A stretch of DNA of 64,000 nucleotides, taken from G963422445 sp963422445 (lineage in GTDB: Bacteria > Pseudomonadota > Alphaproteobacteria > Thalassobaculales > Thalassobaculaceae). The notes beneath the pieces were generated by a model. The model was not told where the DNA came from. It was given only the letters and a program-made list of their open reading frames with translations, and did no database searches. The stretch is taken from contig OY729512.2 of NCBI GenBank assembly GCA_963422445.2, forward strand, positions 2,790,001 through 2,854,000, given 5' to 3'. The position numbers and the translations under genes are program-made. Shown piece by piece: positions 45,636-55,309 of the stretch; position 1 is the first letter of the stretch; every line of letters begins with the position of its first letter.

Positions 45636-45746
45636 ACCGCTTATGCACGTGGCTCCGGTAAAACGCACATGTAGCGTTTGGCGTGCCGAGAATAGTCGAC
45701 ATCGGGGGCAACATCGTGTGCCACCGGAGCCACGTACATAAGCGGT
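45636..45746 (+). mobile_element. 111-bp MITE copy 2, with 8-bp target duplication ATAGTCGA
   Basis: This is nearly identical to the copy at 42606-42716 (a few base differences) and has the same IS1595-like ends. The octamer ATAGTCGA is repeated exactly on both sides (45628-45635 and 45747-45754). The 8-bp length matches that left by the IS1595 element here, which strongly supports transposition by an IS1595-type transposase. Confidence 0.92.
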
Positions 45747-45823
45747 ATAGTCGAATAGAGTCAATTGCTCAAGCGGTCGTTCGGTGTCCGCGGGAACATC
45801 GAAATTCGTAAGGAGTGGATTGA

Positions 45824-46360
45824 ATGTTTTTTCAAGAAAAGTCGTCCGGGGATTGGGCACGAATGCTTGAGTTTCTCGAAACGATCTTGCCTGGAACAGT
45901 CGGAATGGATTCCAGGAAATATAGAAACAATTTGGAGATAGAATCTGCGCAAGATTGGGAAAGGTCAGAGCCTGTCAAGTTCGGGGTATGCAACATGTCT
46001 GACGGAACTTTGCGCGCACTGAAGCTCCTTGATGCGGTTTTTCAGAAACCGGCACCTTCAGTTCTTGTGATTGAGTGTCCCGAATTGACGATACATCCTG
46101 GAGCTTTGGGTGCGGTTCTTGATTTGTTGTGATATACAATCTGTTCGATGCAGGTCATTGTTACAACACATAGTCTGGATCTTCTTGATGCCGAGTGGGT
46201 TGAAGGCGAGCATCTAAGGATTGTAGATTGGGAACGAGGAACGACGCAAATTGTCTGTATTTCCAATCCGACGCAGACGGTACTTCGAAATCGTCTGATG
46301 GGGCCGGGGAACTTCTGCAATCCAAACTGCTTGTCACAACACCGAAATCTGACCCCTTAA
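45824..46360 (+). pseudogene. Decayed AAA15/21 (OLD-like) ATPase C-terminal fragment
   Basis: Readable fragments include MSDGTLRALKLLDAVF, the Walker B-like SVLVIECPELTIHPGALG, and after a stop near 46131 the D-loop/H-switch region QVIVTTHSLDLLDAEW. These belong to the C-terminal half of AAA_15/AAA_21 ATPases such as those in OLD-family or SMC-like accessory proteins. No P-loop is present, so the gene is truncated at its 5' end and split by a stop. It lies beside a MITE. Confidence 0.7.
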
Positions 46361-46813
46361 ATTCGGAACTGCGACCGGTCTCATTGTTTGAGCGCGGGTT
46401 ATCGCAAGAATTCAGCCAATTGTCGAAAGTCACGATGATGTTCACGCGATATCCATGTCGTTCCGACGTTTCGTCGCATTGACAGAAGTTCGCGACGGAC
46501 ACCGAAGCACGAGAACACGCGGCGGGCGCGATGATTTTGCATGGCGACTCACTGCGGGAATGCAGATCCGACCGCCAACAAGACAGAGCCGTAGTCACTT
46601 GACTGTAGAGAGGTCCACCTCTATCTTGCAATCTGACGCTGCAAACCGTCCGATGACGATACCGTCGGTCAGTCATATGATGGGGCGATACAACCTGCGG
46701 CTACAGCCTTGGCGATCGACGCTCCATTGCGGTAGTTTGAACGGTCTGCAGATTGGTGCCGGAACGGATATCCCCGCCAGGGCCCACAGATTTCGTTTGC
46801 CTGGAGAATGCAC
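46361..46813. other. 453-bp region upstream of the quinone reductase gene
   Basis: No gene or RNA recognised. Several short frames exist, but none has family-like sequence. The promoter of the downstream gene should lie near its right end. Confidence 0.35.
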
Positions 46814-47788
46814 ATGAAAGCCGCAATGGTTACTGAAGATGGTGTTCGGGTTGCCGATGCGCCAGAACCGATCCCGAAACCGAACGAGGTGAAGGTCCGC
46901 GTCCGGGCCTGCGGCATGAACCGCGCCGACCTCATGGTTGCCAGCGGCACCAGCCACGGCAGTATCGGTGGCGCCGGAACCATCGTGGGAATGGAATTTT
47001 CCGGTGAGATCGTCGAATTCGGCGCGGAGGTCACGGGCCATTCCGTCGGTGATCGCGTCATGTGTTCCGGCGCCTCCGGATGGGCGGAATACGCGGTTGC
47101 CGACTACGGCCGGGTGGCGAAGGTTCCGGATGCCAACATGAGCTTCGAAACCGCAGCGACGCTGCCAGTGGCCCTGCAAACCATGCACAATGCCGTGGTC
47201 ACCAACGGCGCATTGCAACCCGGGCAATCAGTCCTCATCCAAGGCGCGAGTTCCGGGGTCGGACTGATGGCGATGCAGATCGCGAAGTACAAGGGCGCAT
47301 CATTCGTTGCAGGAAGCTCGACCAGTGCGGACCGGCGAGCTCGCCTGGCGGACTTCGGGGCCGATCTTGCCATCGATTCCAGTGATGACGGGTGGGTCGA
47401 CCAGATTCTCGAAGCAACTGGCGACAAGGGCGTCGACCTCGTCGTCGACCAGATTTCCGGTTACACCGCTAACCGGAACCTGGCGGCGACAGCAGTGACC
47501 GGCCGTATCGTCAATGTCGGACGCCTCGGCGGTGGATCTGGTGATTTCAATTTCGATCTCCATGCCTTGCGACGGATCAACTATATCGGTGTCACCTTTC
47601 GGACCCGGTCTCCTGAGGAAATCCGCGACATCACCCGGCGGGTCCGGGAGGATCTCGGGGAGGCCGTTGCCGACAGCACATTATCATTGCCGATCGACCG
47701 GGTCTTTGCTCTGTCCGATGTGCGCGATGCCATCGCGCACATGACGGAAAACCGGCATTTCGGGAAGATCGTGCTGGCCGTCGACTGA
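46814..47788 (+). CDS. NADPH:quinone reductase / zinc-independent medium-chain dehydrogenase
   Basis: A 324-residue MDR-superfamily protein of the quinone oxidoreductase type. The N-terminal GroES-like domain (MKAAMVTEDGVRVADAPEPIP, RVRACGMNRADLMVASG) lacks the structural zinc cysteines of alcohol dehydrogenases. The Rossmann segment has SVLIQGASSGVGLMAMQIAKYKG, and the C-terminus reads FALSDVRDAIAHMTENRHFGKIVL. The reaction is NADPH-dependent reduction of quinones or enones. An ATG two codons upstream (46808) is an alternative start. It converges on lipB with a short gap. Confidence 0.88.
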   Translation: MKAAMVTEDGVRVADAPEPIPKPNEVKVRVRACGMNRADLMVASGTSHGSIGGAGTIVGMEFSGEIVEFGAEVTGHSVGDRVMCSGASGWAEYAVADYGRVAKVPDANMSFETAATLPVALQTMHNAVVTNGALQPGQSVLIQGASSGVGLMAMQIAKYKGASFVAGSSTSADRRARLADFGADLAIDSSDDGWVDQILEATGDKGVDLVVDQISGYTANRNLAATAVTGRIVNVGRLGGGSGDFNFDLHALRRINYIGVTFRTRSPEEIRDITRRVREDLGEAVADSTLSLPIDRVFALSDVRDAIAHMTENRHFGKIVLAVD

Positions 47789-47797
47789 CGGACCGGG

Positions 47798-48544
47798 TCA
47801 GTTTGCCTCCGGGCTGGTGTCACGCCGGCCCATGAGACGTCCGGGTCCGAAACAGTCCTCGAACGCCGCCCGTAGTGCCATGTCGACTTCGGCGGTTGAG
47901 GCTGTCAGCCCAAGATCCTCAAGGCTGGTTACACCGTATCCGGTAACGCCGCACGGCACGATGCCGTCGAAATGTTCAAGGTCGGGTGCGATATTAAGCG
48001 CAATGCCATGCAGTGTGACCCACTGCCGGATGCGCACGCCGACGGCCGCGATCTTGTCTTCGCGCTCAGGAATGTTGCCGGCCCGCCGGACCCAGACCCC
48101 GATCCGGCCGTCTCGCCGCTCGCCAGTCACGTTGAGCAGCGCAAGGGTCCGGATGATCCAGTTTTCCAGTGTATGGACATAGCAACGGACATCTTCACGC
48201 CGTTGTTTCAGGTCGAGCATGACATAGGCAATGCGCTGTCCGGGCCCATGATAGGTAAACTGGCCTCCGCGCCCAGTCCGGTGCACCGGGAAACGATTGG
48301 GCGCGAGCAGATCCGTGGCTCGGGCGCTGGTACCGGCTGTGTAGAGAGGCGGATGTTCCAGCAGCCAGACAAGCTCTGACGCCTCGCCGTTCCGGATTGC
48401 GGCGGCCCGGGCGTCCATCGCGGCAACCGCGATGGCGTAATCGACCGGCCTGTCGGTTACCCACCACTCGACGCCAGGCACGTCATCCAGTGCCGGAACC
48501 TGCAATACAGGATCAGCTTGCATAAGAATTGCCGGGTTGATCAA
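47798..48544 (-). CDS. lipB: Octanoyltransferase (lipoate biosynthesis)
   Basis: Transfers octanoyl groups from ACP to apo lipoyl domains. The 248-residue protein shows the LipB motifs HPPLYTAGTSA, GRGGQFTYHGPGQRIAYVML, a lysine and motif in EDKIAAVGVRIRQWVTLHG, and the catalytic cysteine region IVPCGVTGYGVTSL. An internal ATG eight codons in is an alternative start. It lies convergent to the quinone reductase gene and next to tRNA-Leu. Confidence 0.95.
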   Translation of the reverse strand: MINPAILMQADPVLQVPALDDVPGVEWWVTDRPVDYAIAVAAMDARAAAIRNGEASELVWLLEHPPLYTAGTSARATDLLAPNRFPVHRTGRGGQFTYHGPGQRIAYVMLDLKQRREDVRCYVHTLENWIIRTLALLNVTGERRDGRIGVWVRRAGNIPEREDKIAAVGVRIRQWVTLHGIALNIAPDLEHFDGIVPCGVTGYGVTSLEDLGLTASTAEVDMALRAAFEDCFGPGRLMGRRDTSPEAN

Positions 48545-48613
48545 GAAACGGACAACTGGTAGGATCGCGTTGCCTTGTCGCAGAACGCGACAGGGATCCA
48601 GCCGGACGACAGT

Positions 48614-48700
48614 GCGGTCGTGGCGGAATTGGTAGACGCGCAGCGTTGAGGTCGCTGTCCGGGAAACCGGGTGGAAGTTCGAGTCTTCTCGACCGCACCA
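48614..48700 (+). tRNA. tRNA-Leu (anticodon GAG)
   Basis: An 87-nt class II tRNA. The acceptor stem pairs GCGGTCG with CGACCGC followed by encoded ACCA. The D arm contains GGTAGAC, the anticodon stem-loop is CAGCG-TTGAGGT-CGCTG with anticodon GAG, a long variable arm (TCCGGGAAACCGGG) follows, and the T loop is TTCGAGT. The long variable arm and GAG anticodon identify a leucine tRNA. Confidence 0.95.
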
Positions 48701-48744
48701 TTTGCTCTTGTATCTGTGCAGGACTCAGGATGTCGGCATCGGTC

Positions 48745-49503
48745 TCAGTGCAGCCCTCCGGTGACGAAAATCGTGTCCGCCGTCATGTAGGGCGCCGCAT
48801 CCGAACAGGCGAAGAGCACGGTTTCCGCGATTTCATCCGGTTGCGCCATCCGGCCCATTGGCGTCATGTTGCGATAGGTGTCGAGGACATCATCCGGTGT
48901 GTTGTCGTGGAATGGTGTGTCGACCACGCCGGGAGAAATCGACAGGCAGCGAATCCCGCGTGCCGCGAATTCCCGGCCGATCCCGGTCGTCATGACGTCG
49001 ACGGCGCCTTTCGAAGACGCGTAGTGCACGGAATTGCCGGGACCACCGATCCTGGTCGCGACACTCGCGATGTTCACAATCACGCCGCCGCCATTCTCAA
49101 GCATATGCGGGATGATTGCCTGGGTGCTGTGGAAGGTGCCCTTGACGTTGAGGGCGTAGGTTCTCTCCCAGAGATCTTCGGTAATTTCCAGGAACGGCTT
49201 GCGCGCAAGCGCCGCACCTGCTGCATTGAGTTCGAAGTCGATACGCCCGAATGTCTCGATCGCCTGCGCGACCGCAGCGTCGACTTCGGCGCGCGCCGTG
49301 ACATTGCATCGGGTGAAACCCGCCTGACCCTCCATCTGGATCACCTGGTTGGCAACACGCTCGGCGGCGTTTTCATCGATGTCGCAGCAAAAGACATGCG
49401 CGCCTTCACGTGCGAAGATGAGCGCGGTCGAACGGCCGATGCCGCTGCCGGCTCCGGTAATCAGGATCGTTTTTCCCTTGAAGTAGTCGGGGGTCTTGGG
49501 CAT
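48745..49503 (-). CDS. Short-chain dehydrogenase/reductase
   Basis: A classical 252-residue SDR. The cofactor motif is TGAGSGIGRSTALIFAREGA near residue 16, CDIDENAAE suggests an acidic residue selecting NAD, NAAGAALARKP replaces NNAG, the active site shows VNIASVATRIGG and YASSKGAVD (YxxxK), and SPGVVDTPF follows. The substrate is unknown; it resembles hydroxyacyl or sugar-alcohol dehydrogenases. It is divergent from maeB across a 210-bp region. Confidence 0.9.
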   Translation of the reverse strand: MPKTPDYFKGKTILITGAGSGIGRSTALIFAREGAHVFCCDIDENAAERVANQVIQMEGQAGFTRCNVTARAEVDAAVAQAIETFGRIDFELNAAGAALARKPFLEITEDLWERTYALNVKGTFHSTQAIIPHMLENGGGVIVNIASVATRIGGPGNSVHYASSKGAVDVMTTGIGREFAARGIRCLSISPGVVDTPFHDNTPDDVLDTYRNMTPMGRMAQPDEIAETVLFACSDAAPYMTADTIFVTGGLH

Positions 49504-49713
49504 GGAAACTCCTCGGCTTCTATATATTGCGGCGACATGGTAACCTGTCCCTCACCGAGCTTCTTCGATCTTGCGCGGGCAGGCAAGCATGAACGTCGAT
49601 GTGTTTTTGCCGGTGGCGCACGGCCGATACGCTCGTGTCGCCAACGCCGTCAGCGGATGCCACATCGGCCGAGCCTACGATAAAGTCCATCGGAAACCGG
49701 ACGGGATGGCAAC

Positions 49714-52005
49714 ATGATCGAAAATCTGCGTCAGGCGGCACTGGACTACCACCGGCTTCCGAAGCCCGGCAAACTCGCGGTCGAAGCCACCAAACCTCTG
49801 GTCACGCAGCGCGACCTTGCCTTGGCGTATTCGCCGGGCGTTGCCGACGCCTGCATGGCGATCAGACAGGATCCGGCGCAGGTCTCGGATCTCACGGCCC
49901 GTGCCAACCTGGTTGGCGTGGTCACCAACGGCTCGGCCGTTCTTGGCCTCGGCAATATCGGGCCGCTTGCCTCGAAACCGGTCATGGAAGGCAAGGCCGT
50001 CCTGTTCAAGAAGTTTGCCGGGATTGATGTCTTCGATATCGAGGTCGCGGAAGACGATCCGGAGAAATTCGTTGATGTTGTTGCCGCGTTGGAACCGACA
50101 TTCGGAGGCATCAATCTCGAAGATATCAAGGCGCCGGAATGTTTCGAGATCGAGGCTGCCTTGCGCGAGCGGATGCGGATTCCGGTGTTTCACGACGACC
50201 AGCACGGTACGGCGATCATTGTCGCGGCGGCCTTGATGAACGGGCTGAAACTGAACGGCAAGTGCCTGGCGGACATCCGTCTCGTCGCGTCCGGCGCCGG
50301 CGCTGCGGCCCTTGCCTGTCTTAATCTCCTGGTCAGTATGGGCTTGCCCCGGCAAAACGTGACCGTGACGGACATCGCGGGCGTGGTGCATGTGGGGCGA
50401 GAAGAGCAGATGGATCCCTACAAGGCCCGCTTCGCTGTCGAGACCGGTGCGCGCACGCTCGACGAGGTGATCGGTGGGGCTGATGTATTTCTCGGATTGT
50501 CGGCTCCCGGGGTTCTCAAGCCCGATATGGTAGTGCACATGGCCGACGCGCCAATTATCCTGGCACTCGCGAATCCAACTCCTGAAATCATGCCGGATGC
50601 AGTCAAGGCGGTCCGCGATGACGCGCTGATTGCGACCGGACGGTCCGACTATCCCAACCAGGTCAACAATGTTCTCTGTTTTCCGTACATCTTCCGGGGT
50701 GCTCTGGATGTCGGTGCGACAGAGATCAATGAAGACATGAAGATCGCGGCGGTCCACGCCGTTGCGGCACTTGCCGAACAGGAAGGGTCCGATATCGTCG
50801 CCAATGCCTATGGCGGGGAAGAACCGGTGTTCGGGCCGGACTATCTGATTCCCAAGCCATTCGATCCGCGGCTGATTCAGGAAATCGCGCCGGCCGTTGC
50901 TCGCGCTGCCATGGACAGCAACGTCGCGACGCGGCCGCTGGCCGACATCAATGCTTATCGTCAGGGACTTGCCCAGTTTGTCTATCGGACCCTGCAGGTC
51001 ATGCGCCCGGTGTTCCACCGGGCACGGAGCGATATCAAGCGTATCGTCTATGCCGAGGGCGAAGAACCGCGCGTCTTGCGCGCAGTGCAGACCGTTGTTG
51101 ACGACGATCTGGCATGGCCCATCCTGATCGGCCGGCCAGCCGTTGTCGAACGGCGGATCGAGCGCCTTGGGTTGCGGCTGGAACTGAATCGCGATTTTGA
51201 ACTGGTCGATCCTGGAAACGATCCGCGTTTTGACGATTACTGGCAGACCTATCACCAATTGCGTCAGCGGCGGGGCGTATCGCCGGACCGCGCCCGCGTC
51301 GTCATGCGGACGAGGACGACATCGATCGCCGCCATGATGGTCCGCAAGGGGCAGGCGGATGCCGGGATCTGCGGTACGATCGGGCAGTACACAAATCATC
51401 TGAACCATGTTCTGGAGATCATCGACAAGGGGCCGGGCGTCGGGTCGCTGTCCAGCGTGACGCTCATGATCCTGCCGGATCAGATGTTTTTTCTGGTTGA
51501 TGCATTCGTCAATCCGGACCCGACTGTAGACGAGGTCGTGGAAATGGTGGTCCTTGCGGCCCATGAAGTGCGGTGTTTCGGGCTGATTCCCAAGGTCGCG
51601 CTGCTGTCGGCCTCGAATTTCGGAACCCGCGATCTATCCGGATCCCTGAAGATGCGGGAGGCTGCGGCGATATTGCGCGAATGCCATCCCGAGCTTGAGG
51701 TTGACGGCGAAATGAATGCCGAGTCGGCCCTCAGAGAGGTCAGCCGAAACCGGATTTTTCCGAATTCGCGACTCACCGGTTCGGCCAATCTGCTCGTCAT
51801 GCCGGATCTTGACGCTGCCAATATTAGTTTCAATCTCCTGCAGGCCACTGGCCGAGGCCTGTCGGTCGGGCCCATTCTGGTTGGAACATCAAGACCGATG
51901 CATATATTGACTGCTGCGGTAACGGTCAGGGGCATTATCAACATGACTGCGGTGGGTGCTGTCGACGCCCAGGACCACGAGCATATTCGGGTGGCGGCGG
52001 AGTAA
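49714..52005 (+). CDS. maeB: NADP-dependent malic enzyme with C-terminal phosphotransacetylase-like domain
   Basis: A 763-residue MaeB-type enzyme converting malate to pyruvate and CO2. The N-terminal malic domain shows YSPGVADACMAIRQDP and GNIGPLASKPVMEGKAVLFK. The NAD(P)-binding domain has VASGAGAAALACLNLL and HDDQHGTAI. The C-terminal third is a phosphate acetyltransferase-like domain (RARVVMRTRTTSIAAMMV, AGICGTIGQYTNHLN) that normally regulates rather than catalyses. Its stop codon shares a base with the mgtE start (TAATG), suggesting co-transcription. Confidence 0.95.
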   Translation: MIENLRQAALDYHRLPKPGKLAVEATKPLVTQRDLALAYSPGVADACMAIRQDPAQVSDLTARANLVGVVTNGSAVLGLGNIGPLASKPVMEGKAVLFKKFAGIDVFDIEVAEDDPEKFVDVVAALEPTFGGINLEDIKAPECFEIEAALRERMRIPVFHDDQHGTAIIVAAALMNGLKLNGKCLADIRLVASGAGAAALACLNLLVSMGLPRQNVTVTDIAGVVHVGREEQMDPYKARFAVETGARTLDEVIGGADVFLGLSAPGVLKPDMVVHMADAPIILALANPTPEIMPDAVKAVRDDALIATGRSDYPNQVNNVLCFPYIFRGALDVGATEINEDMKIAAVHAVAALAEQEGSDIVANAYGGEEPVFGPDYLIPKPFDPRLIQEIAPAVARAAMDSNVATRPLADINAYRQGLAQFVYRTLQVMRPVFHRARSDIKRIVYAEGEEPRVLRAVQTVVDDDLAWPILIGRPAVVERRIERLGLRLELNRDFELVDPGNDPRFDDYWQTYHQLRQRRGVSPDRARVVMRTRTTSIAAMMVRKGQADAGICGTIGQYTNHLNHVLEIIDKGPGVGSLSSVTLMILPDQMFFLVDAFVNPDPTVDEVVEMVVLAAHEVRCFGLIPKVALLSASNFGTRDLSGSLKMREAAAILRECHPELEVDGEMNAESALREVSRNRIFPNSRLTGSANLLVMPDLDAANISFNLLQATGRGLSVGPILVGTSRPMHILTAAVTVRGIINMTAVGAVDAQDHEHIRVAAE

Positions 52006-53480
52006 TGCGGATCGAAGAGCAGGGATCTCCCGGGCATGGCAAAAGCATCCACCGCCGAAAGAAGGGCCGCCGGCTGCGCAAACGTATCAAGGCGCTCGAG
52101 GTCGAGGTCGCGGAATTCCAGGCCAATGAGGATGCCAGGCTCTATGGGCTGACCCCGGGCGTCGAAGCCGCCGTCGCCAAGGCCATCGAGGACGGAAACG
52201 GACGGCGCCTGTTCCGGTTGGTCCGGCCGCTTCATCCAGCTGATTTTGCCGATCTGATCGAACGGAATTCCGGCGAAAACCGGCGTGTTCTGATCACGGT
52301 TGTCGGGAAGTATTTTGATCCGGATGTTCTCGTTGAACTTGACGAGACGGTTCGCGACGAGGTGGTTGCCTGCCTTGGTGAAGATGTTCTGGCGCGATCT
52401 GTCGCCAGGTTGTCGGTCGACGAGGCCGTTGAAGTTCTGGGTGAACTTGGAGATGTCGAACATCACCGGGTTCTGCGGGTCATTCCCGATGACGACCGGG
52501 CCTTAGTCGAGGAGGGGCTGTCTTATCCGGAGGATACCGCGGGACGTCTCATGCAGCGTGAGATCGTGTCGGTTCCGGAGTCCTGGACAGTCGGACAGGC
52601 GATCGACTTTCTTCGGACATTCGAAGATTTTCCGGACAAGTTTCACGACATTTTCGTGCTTGATGAAGACGGGTGTCCGATCGGGAAGCTAGGTCTCAGC
52701 CGGGTTCTCCGTACCAAACGGCCGGTATTCGTGGCTGACATCATGCAAGTGAAGTTCCACTGCATTCTGGTTCATATGGATCAGGAAGACATGGCGATGC
52801 TGTTTCGCAAATATGCGCTGATTTCGGCGCCAGTAGTCGATGAGTCGGGTGTCCTGGTCGGCGTCATCAACATCGACGATGTCGTGTCGGTCATCGATGA
52901 GGAAGCCGAGGAAGATCTGATGCGGCTCGGTGGTCTCAGGGAGGATGATCTGCACGGAAGTCTGGCCGATACGACGCGGTCGCGGTTTTCCTGGCTTGCC
53001 GTCAATCTGTTGACCGCGATCGTTGCCTCGATCGTTATCGGATTCTTCGCAACGACCATCGAGAAGATCGTGGCGCTAGCTATTCTCATGCCGATCGTCG
53101 CATCAATGGGCGGCAATGCTGGAACTCAGGCGCTCACGGTTGCTGTCCGCGCGCTTGCGATGCGGGAACTGACGGCAACCAACGCAACCAAGTTTGTCAT
53201 GAAGGAAACGGCGGTCGGATCCCTCAACGGCATCGCCTTTGCAGTCATTGCTGGCCTGGTCAGCTGGGGCTGGTTCGGTGATCCGGACATCGCCCTGATC
53301 CTGGCCGGCGCAATGGTCCTCAATCTTGTTGTTGCTGGTTTTTTTGGCACCGTGATCCCGATCAGCATGGAACGCATGAAAATCGATCCTGCAATCTCAT
53401 CGACAGTGTTTCTGACAACGCTTACCGATGTTGTCGGGTTTCTTGCCTTCCTGGGGCTTGCGGCATTCTTCCTGATATAG
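52005..53480 (+). CDS. mgtE: Magnesium transporter MgtE
   Basis: A 491-residue MgtE-type Mg2+ channel. It has an N-terminal helical MgtE_N superhelix (HPADFADLIERN, VLGELGDVEHHRVLRVIPDDD), then a CBS pair (ESWTVGQAIDFLRTFEDF; VADIMQVKFHCILVHMDQED). Five membrane helices follow, with ILMPIVASMGGNAGTQALTV, the characteristic pore-region GGNAGTQ motif. A basic Arg/Lys leader (HRRKKGRRLRKRIK) precedes the first domain. It overlaps the maeB stop by one base. Mg2+ sensing is built into the CBS/N domains in characterised members. Confidence 0.94.
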   Translation: MRIEEQGSPGHGKSIHRRKKGRRLRKRIKALEVEVAEFQANEDARLYGLTPGVEAAVAKAIEDGNGRRLFRLVRPLHPADFADLIERNSGENRRVLITVVGKYFDPDVLVELDETVRDEVVACLGEDVLARSVARLSVDEAVEVLGELGDVEHHRVLRVIPDDDRALVEEGLSYPEDTAGRLMQREIVSVPESWTVGQAIDFLRTFEDFPDKFHDIFVLDEDGCPIGKLGLSRVLRTKRPVFVADIMQVKFHCILVHMDQEDMAMLFRKYALISAPVVDESGVLVGVINIDDVVSVIDEEAEEDLMRLGGLREDDLHGSLADTTRSRFSWLAVNLLTAIVASIVIGFFATTIEKIVALAILMPIVASMGGNAGTQALTVAVRALAMRELTATNATKFVMKETAVGSLNGIAFAVIAGLVSWGWFGDPDIALILAGAMVLNLVVAGFFGTVIPISMERMKIDPAISSTVFLTTLTDVVGFLAFLGLAAFFLI

Positions 53481-53526
53481 GGGAGGCGGTTGACCGTCAG
53501 GATCAGGACAGACCTTCACTGTTGCG

Positions 53527-53793
53527 GTGCTGATGCTGGACAATCGGGCGATCGTAAGCGTTCGTTCGTCGGGTGATGTCAGGTCGGTATGCCGGATATC
53601 GCTGACGGGCTCCGATCTTGCGAAAGATACGGGCTGTGCGCCGTGCCGGAGCATGACCGTGCAGGCGACAGCACACAAGGGGTTGGATGATCAGGCCGCA
53701 GGCCATAGGGCCAAGGACGGATTTGTATTTCGATCGTTCACCGGCCCTGCCAGCGCGTTGCGTGAAATAGTGGACGTCCTTCCCGTGTCTTGA
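53527..53793 (+). CDS. Unrecognised 88-residue open frame
   Basis: A small plus-strand frame (MLMLDNRAIVSVRSSGDVRSVCRISLTGSD...) lies just downstream of mgtE. It contains a CAPC motif but no recognisable domain. It ends just before a decayed transposase and may be a chance frame or remnant. Confidence 0.2.
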   Translation: MLMLDNRAIVSVRSSGDVRSVCRISLTGSDLAKDTGCAPCRSMTVQATAHKGLDDQAAGHRAKDGFVFRSFTGPASALREIVDVLPVS

Positions 53794-53829
53794 TATGCCT
53801 GCCGCGCGGCAGCTGTGGGGACGGGGAAG

Positions 53830-55186
53830 CCGTGTCGGTTTTATCGGATGTGGCCATCGACAGCGTGGTGGCGGCGGACGAGGGCCGTTTCCGCGACTTG
53901 ATGAGACACACCCTTACCTTGGTGCGGTGCCGGGGATGGGCGAGACCGTGCGCTATGTCGCGCACCATCGAGGGCGCTGGCTGGCGCTCTTGGTGTTCTC
54001 GGCGCCGGCGCTGAAGTGCGGGGCACGGGATCGGTGGATCGGTTGGGACCGCGGCGGTCCGTTCGGCCGTCTTGACCGGGTCACCACCAACGCGCTCTTT
54101 CTGATCCTCCCCGGCGGTGAGCGTAACCTCGGCTCGCGCGTGCTCTCGGCTGTGCATGCGCCGTCTGGTCAGCGACTGGCTTGCTTGCTTCGGTCACGAC
54201 GTGCTTCTGGCGGAGCCCTTCGTCGACCCCGAGCTCTTCCGGGGCACCGTCTACCGCACCGCCAACTGGATCGAGGTTGGGCGCACCCGCGGCTTCGCCT
54301 GCGGCGGGGCCGGCGACAGCGCGCACGCGAGGTCCAGGCTCGTGTTCCTTCATCCCCTGTGCCGGGGCGGGCGGGCCCGGCTTGGGGCCGTCGATCTCGA
54401 CCCCCGCCTGCGACATGGAGTGCCGAAGATGACGCTGAGCACCGCACAGATGCGATCCCTCCCCGCGGTTTTTCTGGGCATCGACGATCCCCGCCGCCAG
54501 GGCCGGCGGCCACGCCCGGCCCACGGTCCTCGCGCTCGCCGCCGCCGCGACGCTGTGCGGCATGCGCGGCTACAAGGCGATCGGCGACTGGCTCGACGAC
54601 TCAGCCCCAGGGGACTGCAACGCTTCCGCGTGCGCCGCCGCGATGGCCGGGACCGTCCGCCCGGCCTGTCGACAATACGCAGCCTGCTGATCCGGGTCGA
54701 TCCGGCCCGGCGCGACGCCGCGCTCAGGTCCTGGCCCACGGCTCGGGCGACAGCGCGCTGGCCATCGACGGCAAGACCATCCGCGGCGCCATCGATGACG
54801 ATGGCAAACAGGCTCATGTGCCCGGCATCACAGGCCACGACACCAAGGCAGCCCGGGGTCAAAACCAGTCGCCATGAGGCCCGACGCCGACGATGGCGAG
54901 AAGCGCACCAACGAGATCGGCACCGTCATCCCCCGGCTCGAGACGGTGCCCGACATCGCGGGCCGCACCGTCACCGCCGATGCCCTGCTTGCCGCGCGCG
55001 CTGGCCTCCTGTCGGCTCTACCGCGGCGCGGACGCCCTGTTCACCGTCACGAGAAACCCGCCGACCCGGCTCGACGACATCCGGCTCACTCTCAACGAGG
55101 TCATCGCCGGGCGCGCGCCGGACTTCACGAACGAGAACCCGAAGCCCGAGCACGACCGCCTCGCGCGTCCAGGCGGATCGCTATAG
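53830..55186 (+). pseudogene. DUF4338-ISAs1-type transposase, multiply frameshifted
   Basis: Successive frames give the DUF4338 segment: LRDLMRHTLTLVRC in one frame, then GALPGMGETVRYVAHHRGRWLALLV, RLDRVTTNALFLILPGGERN, and EPFVDPELFRGTVYRTANW. The ISAs1 core follows in pieces (MTLSTAQMRSLPAVFLGIDD, TLCGMRGYKAIGDWL, LAIDGKTIRGAIDDDGK) and a final fragment (EIGTVIPRLETVPDIAGRTVTADALLAARA). No frame spans more than about a third of the gene. The DUF4338 domain also occurs in Druantia defence proteins, but the downstream ISAs1 core shows this is a dead transposase. Confidence 0.7.
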
Positions 55187-55309
55187 CGTGGCACGATGGC
55201 AGCCAAATCCGCCGCCCAAACGTTGAAGGAACACCAGCGAAAGCGGCCAATCCGCAATTGAAGGCCCCGAACCAGCGACAAAAATCAGAACGAATTTACC
55301 GTGGATAGT

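Noticed and set aside
49675..51564. Long minus-strand open frame opposite maeB
   Set aside because: It overlaps the well-supported maeB gene, and its His/Arg/Asp-rich sequence is typical of antisense frames in high-GC DNA.
53830..55186. DUF4338 segment suggesting a Druantia defence system
   Set aside because: The downstream ISAs1 transposase core and multiple frameshifts show a decayed transposase. No other Druantia components are nearby.
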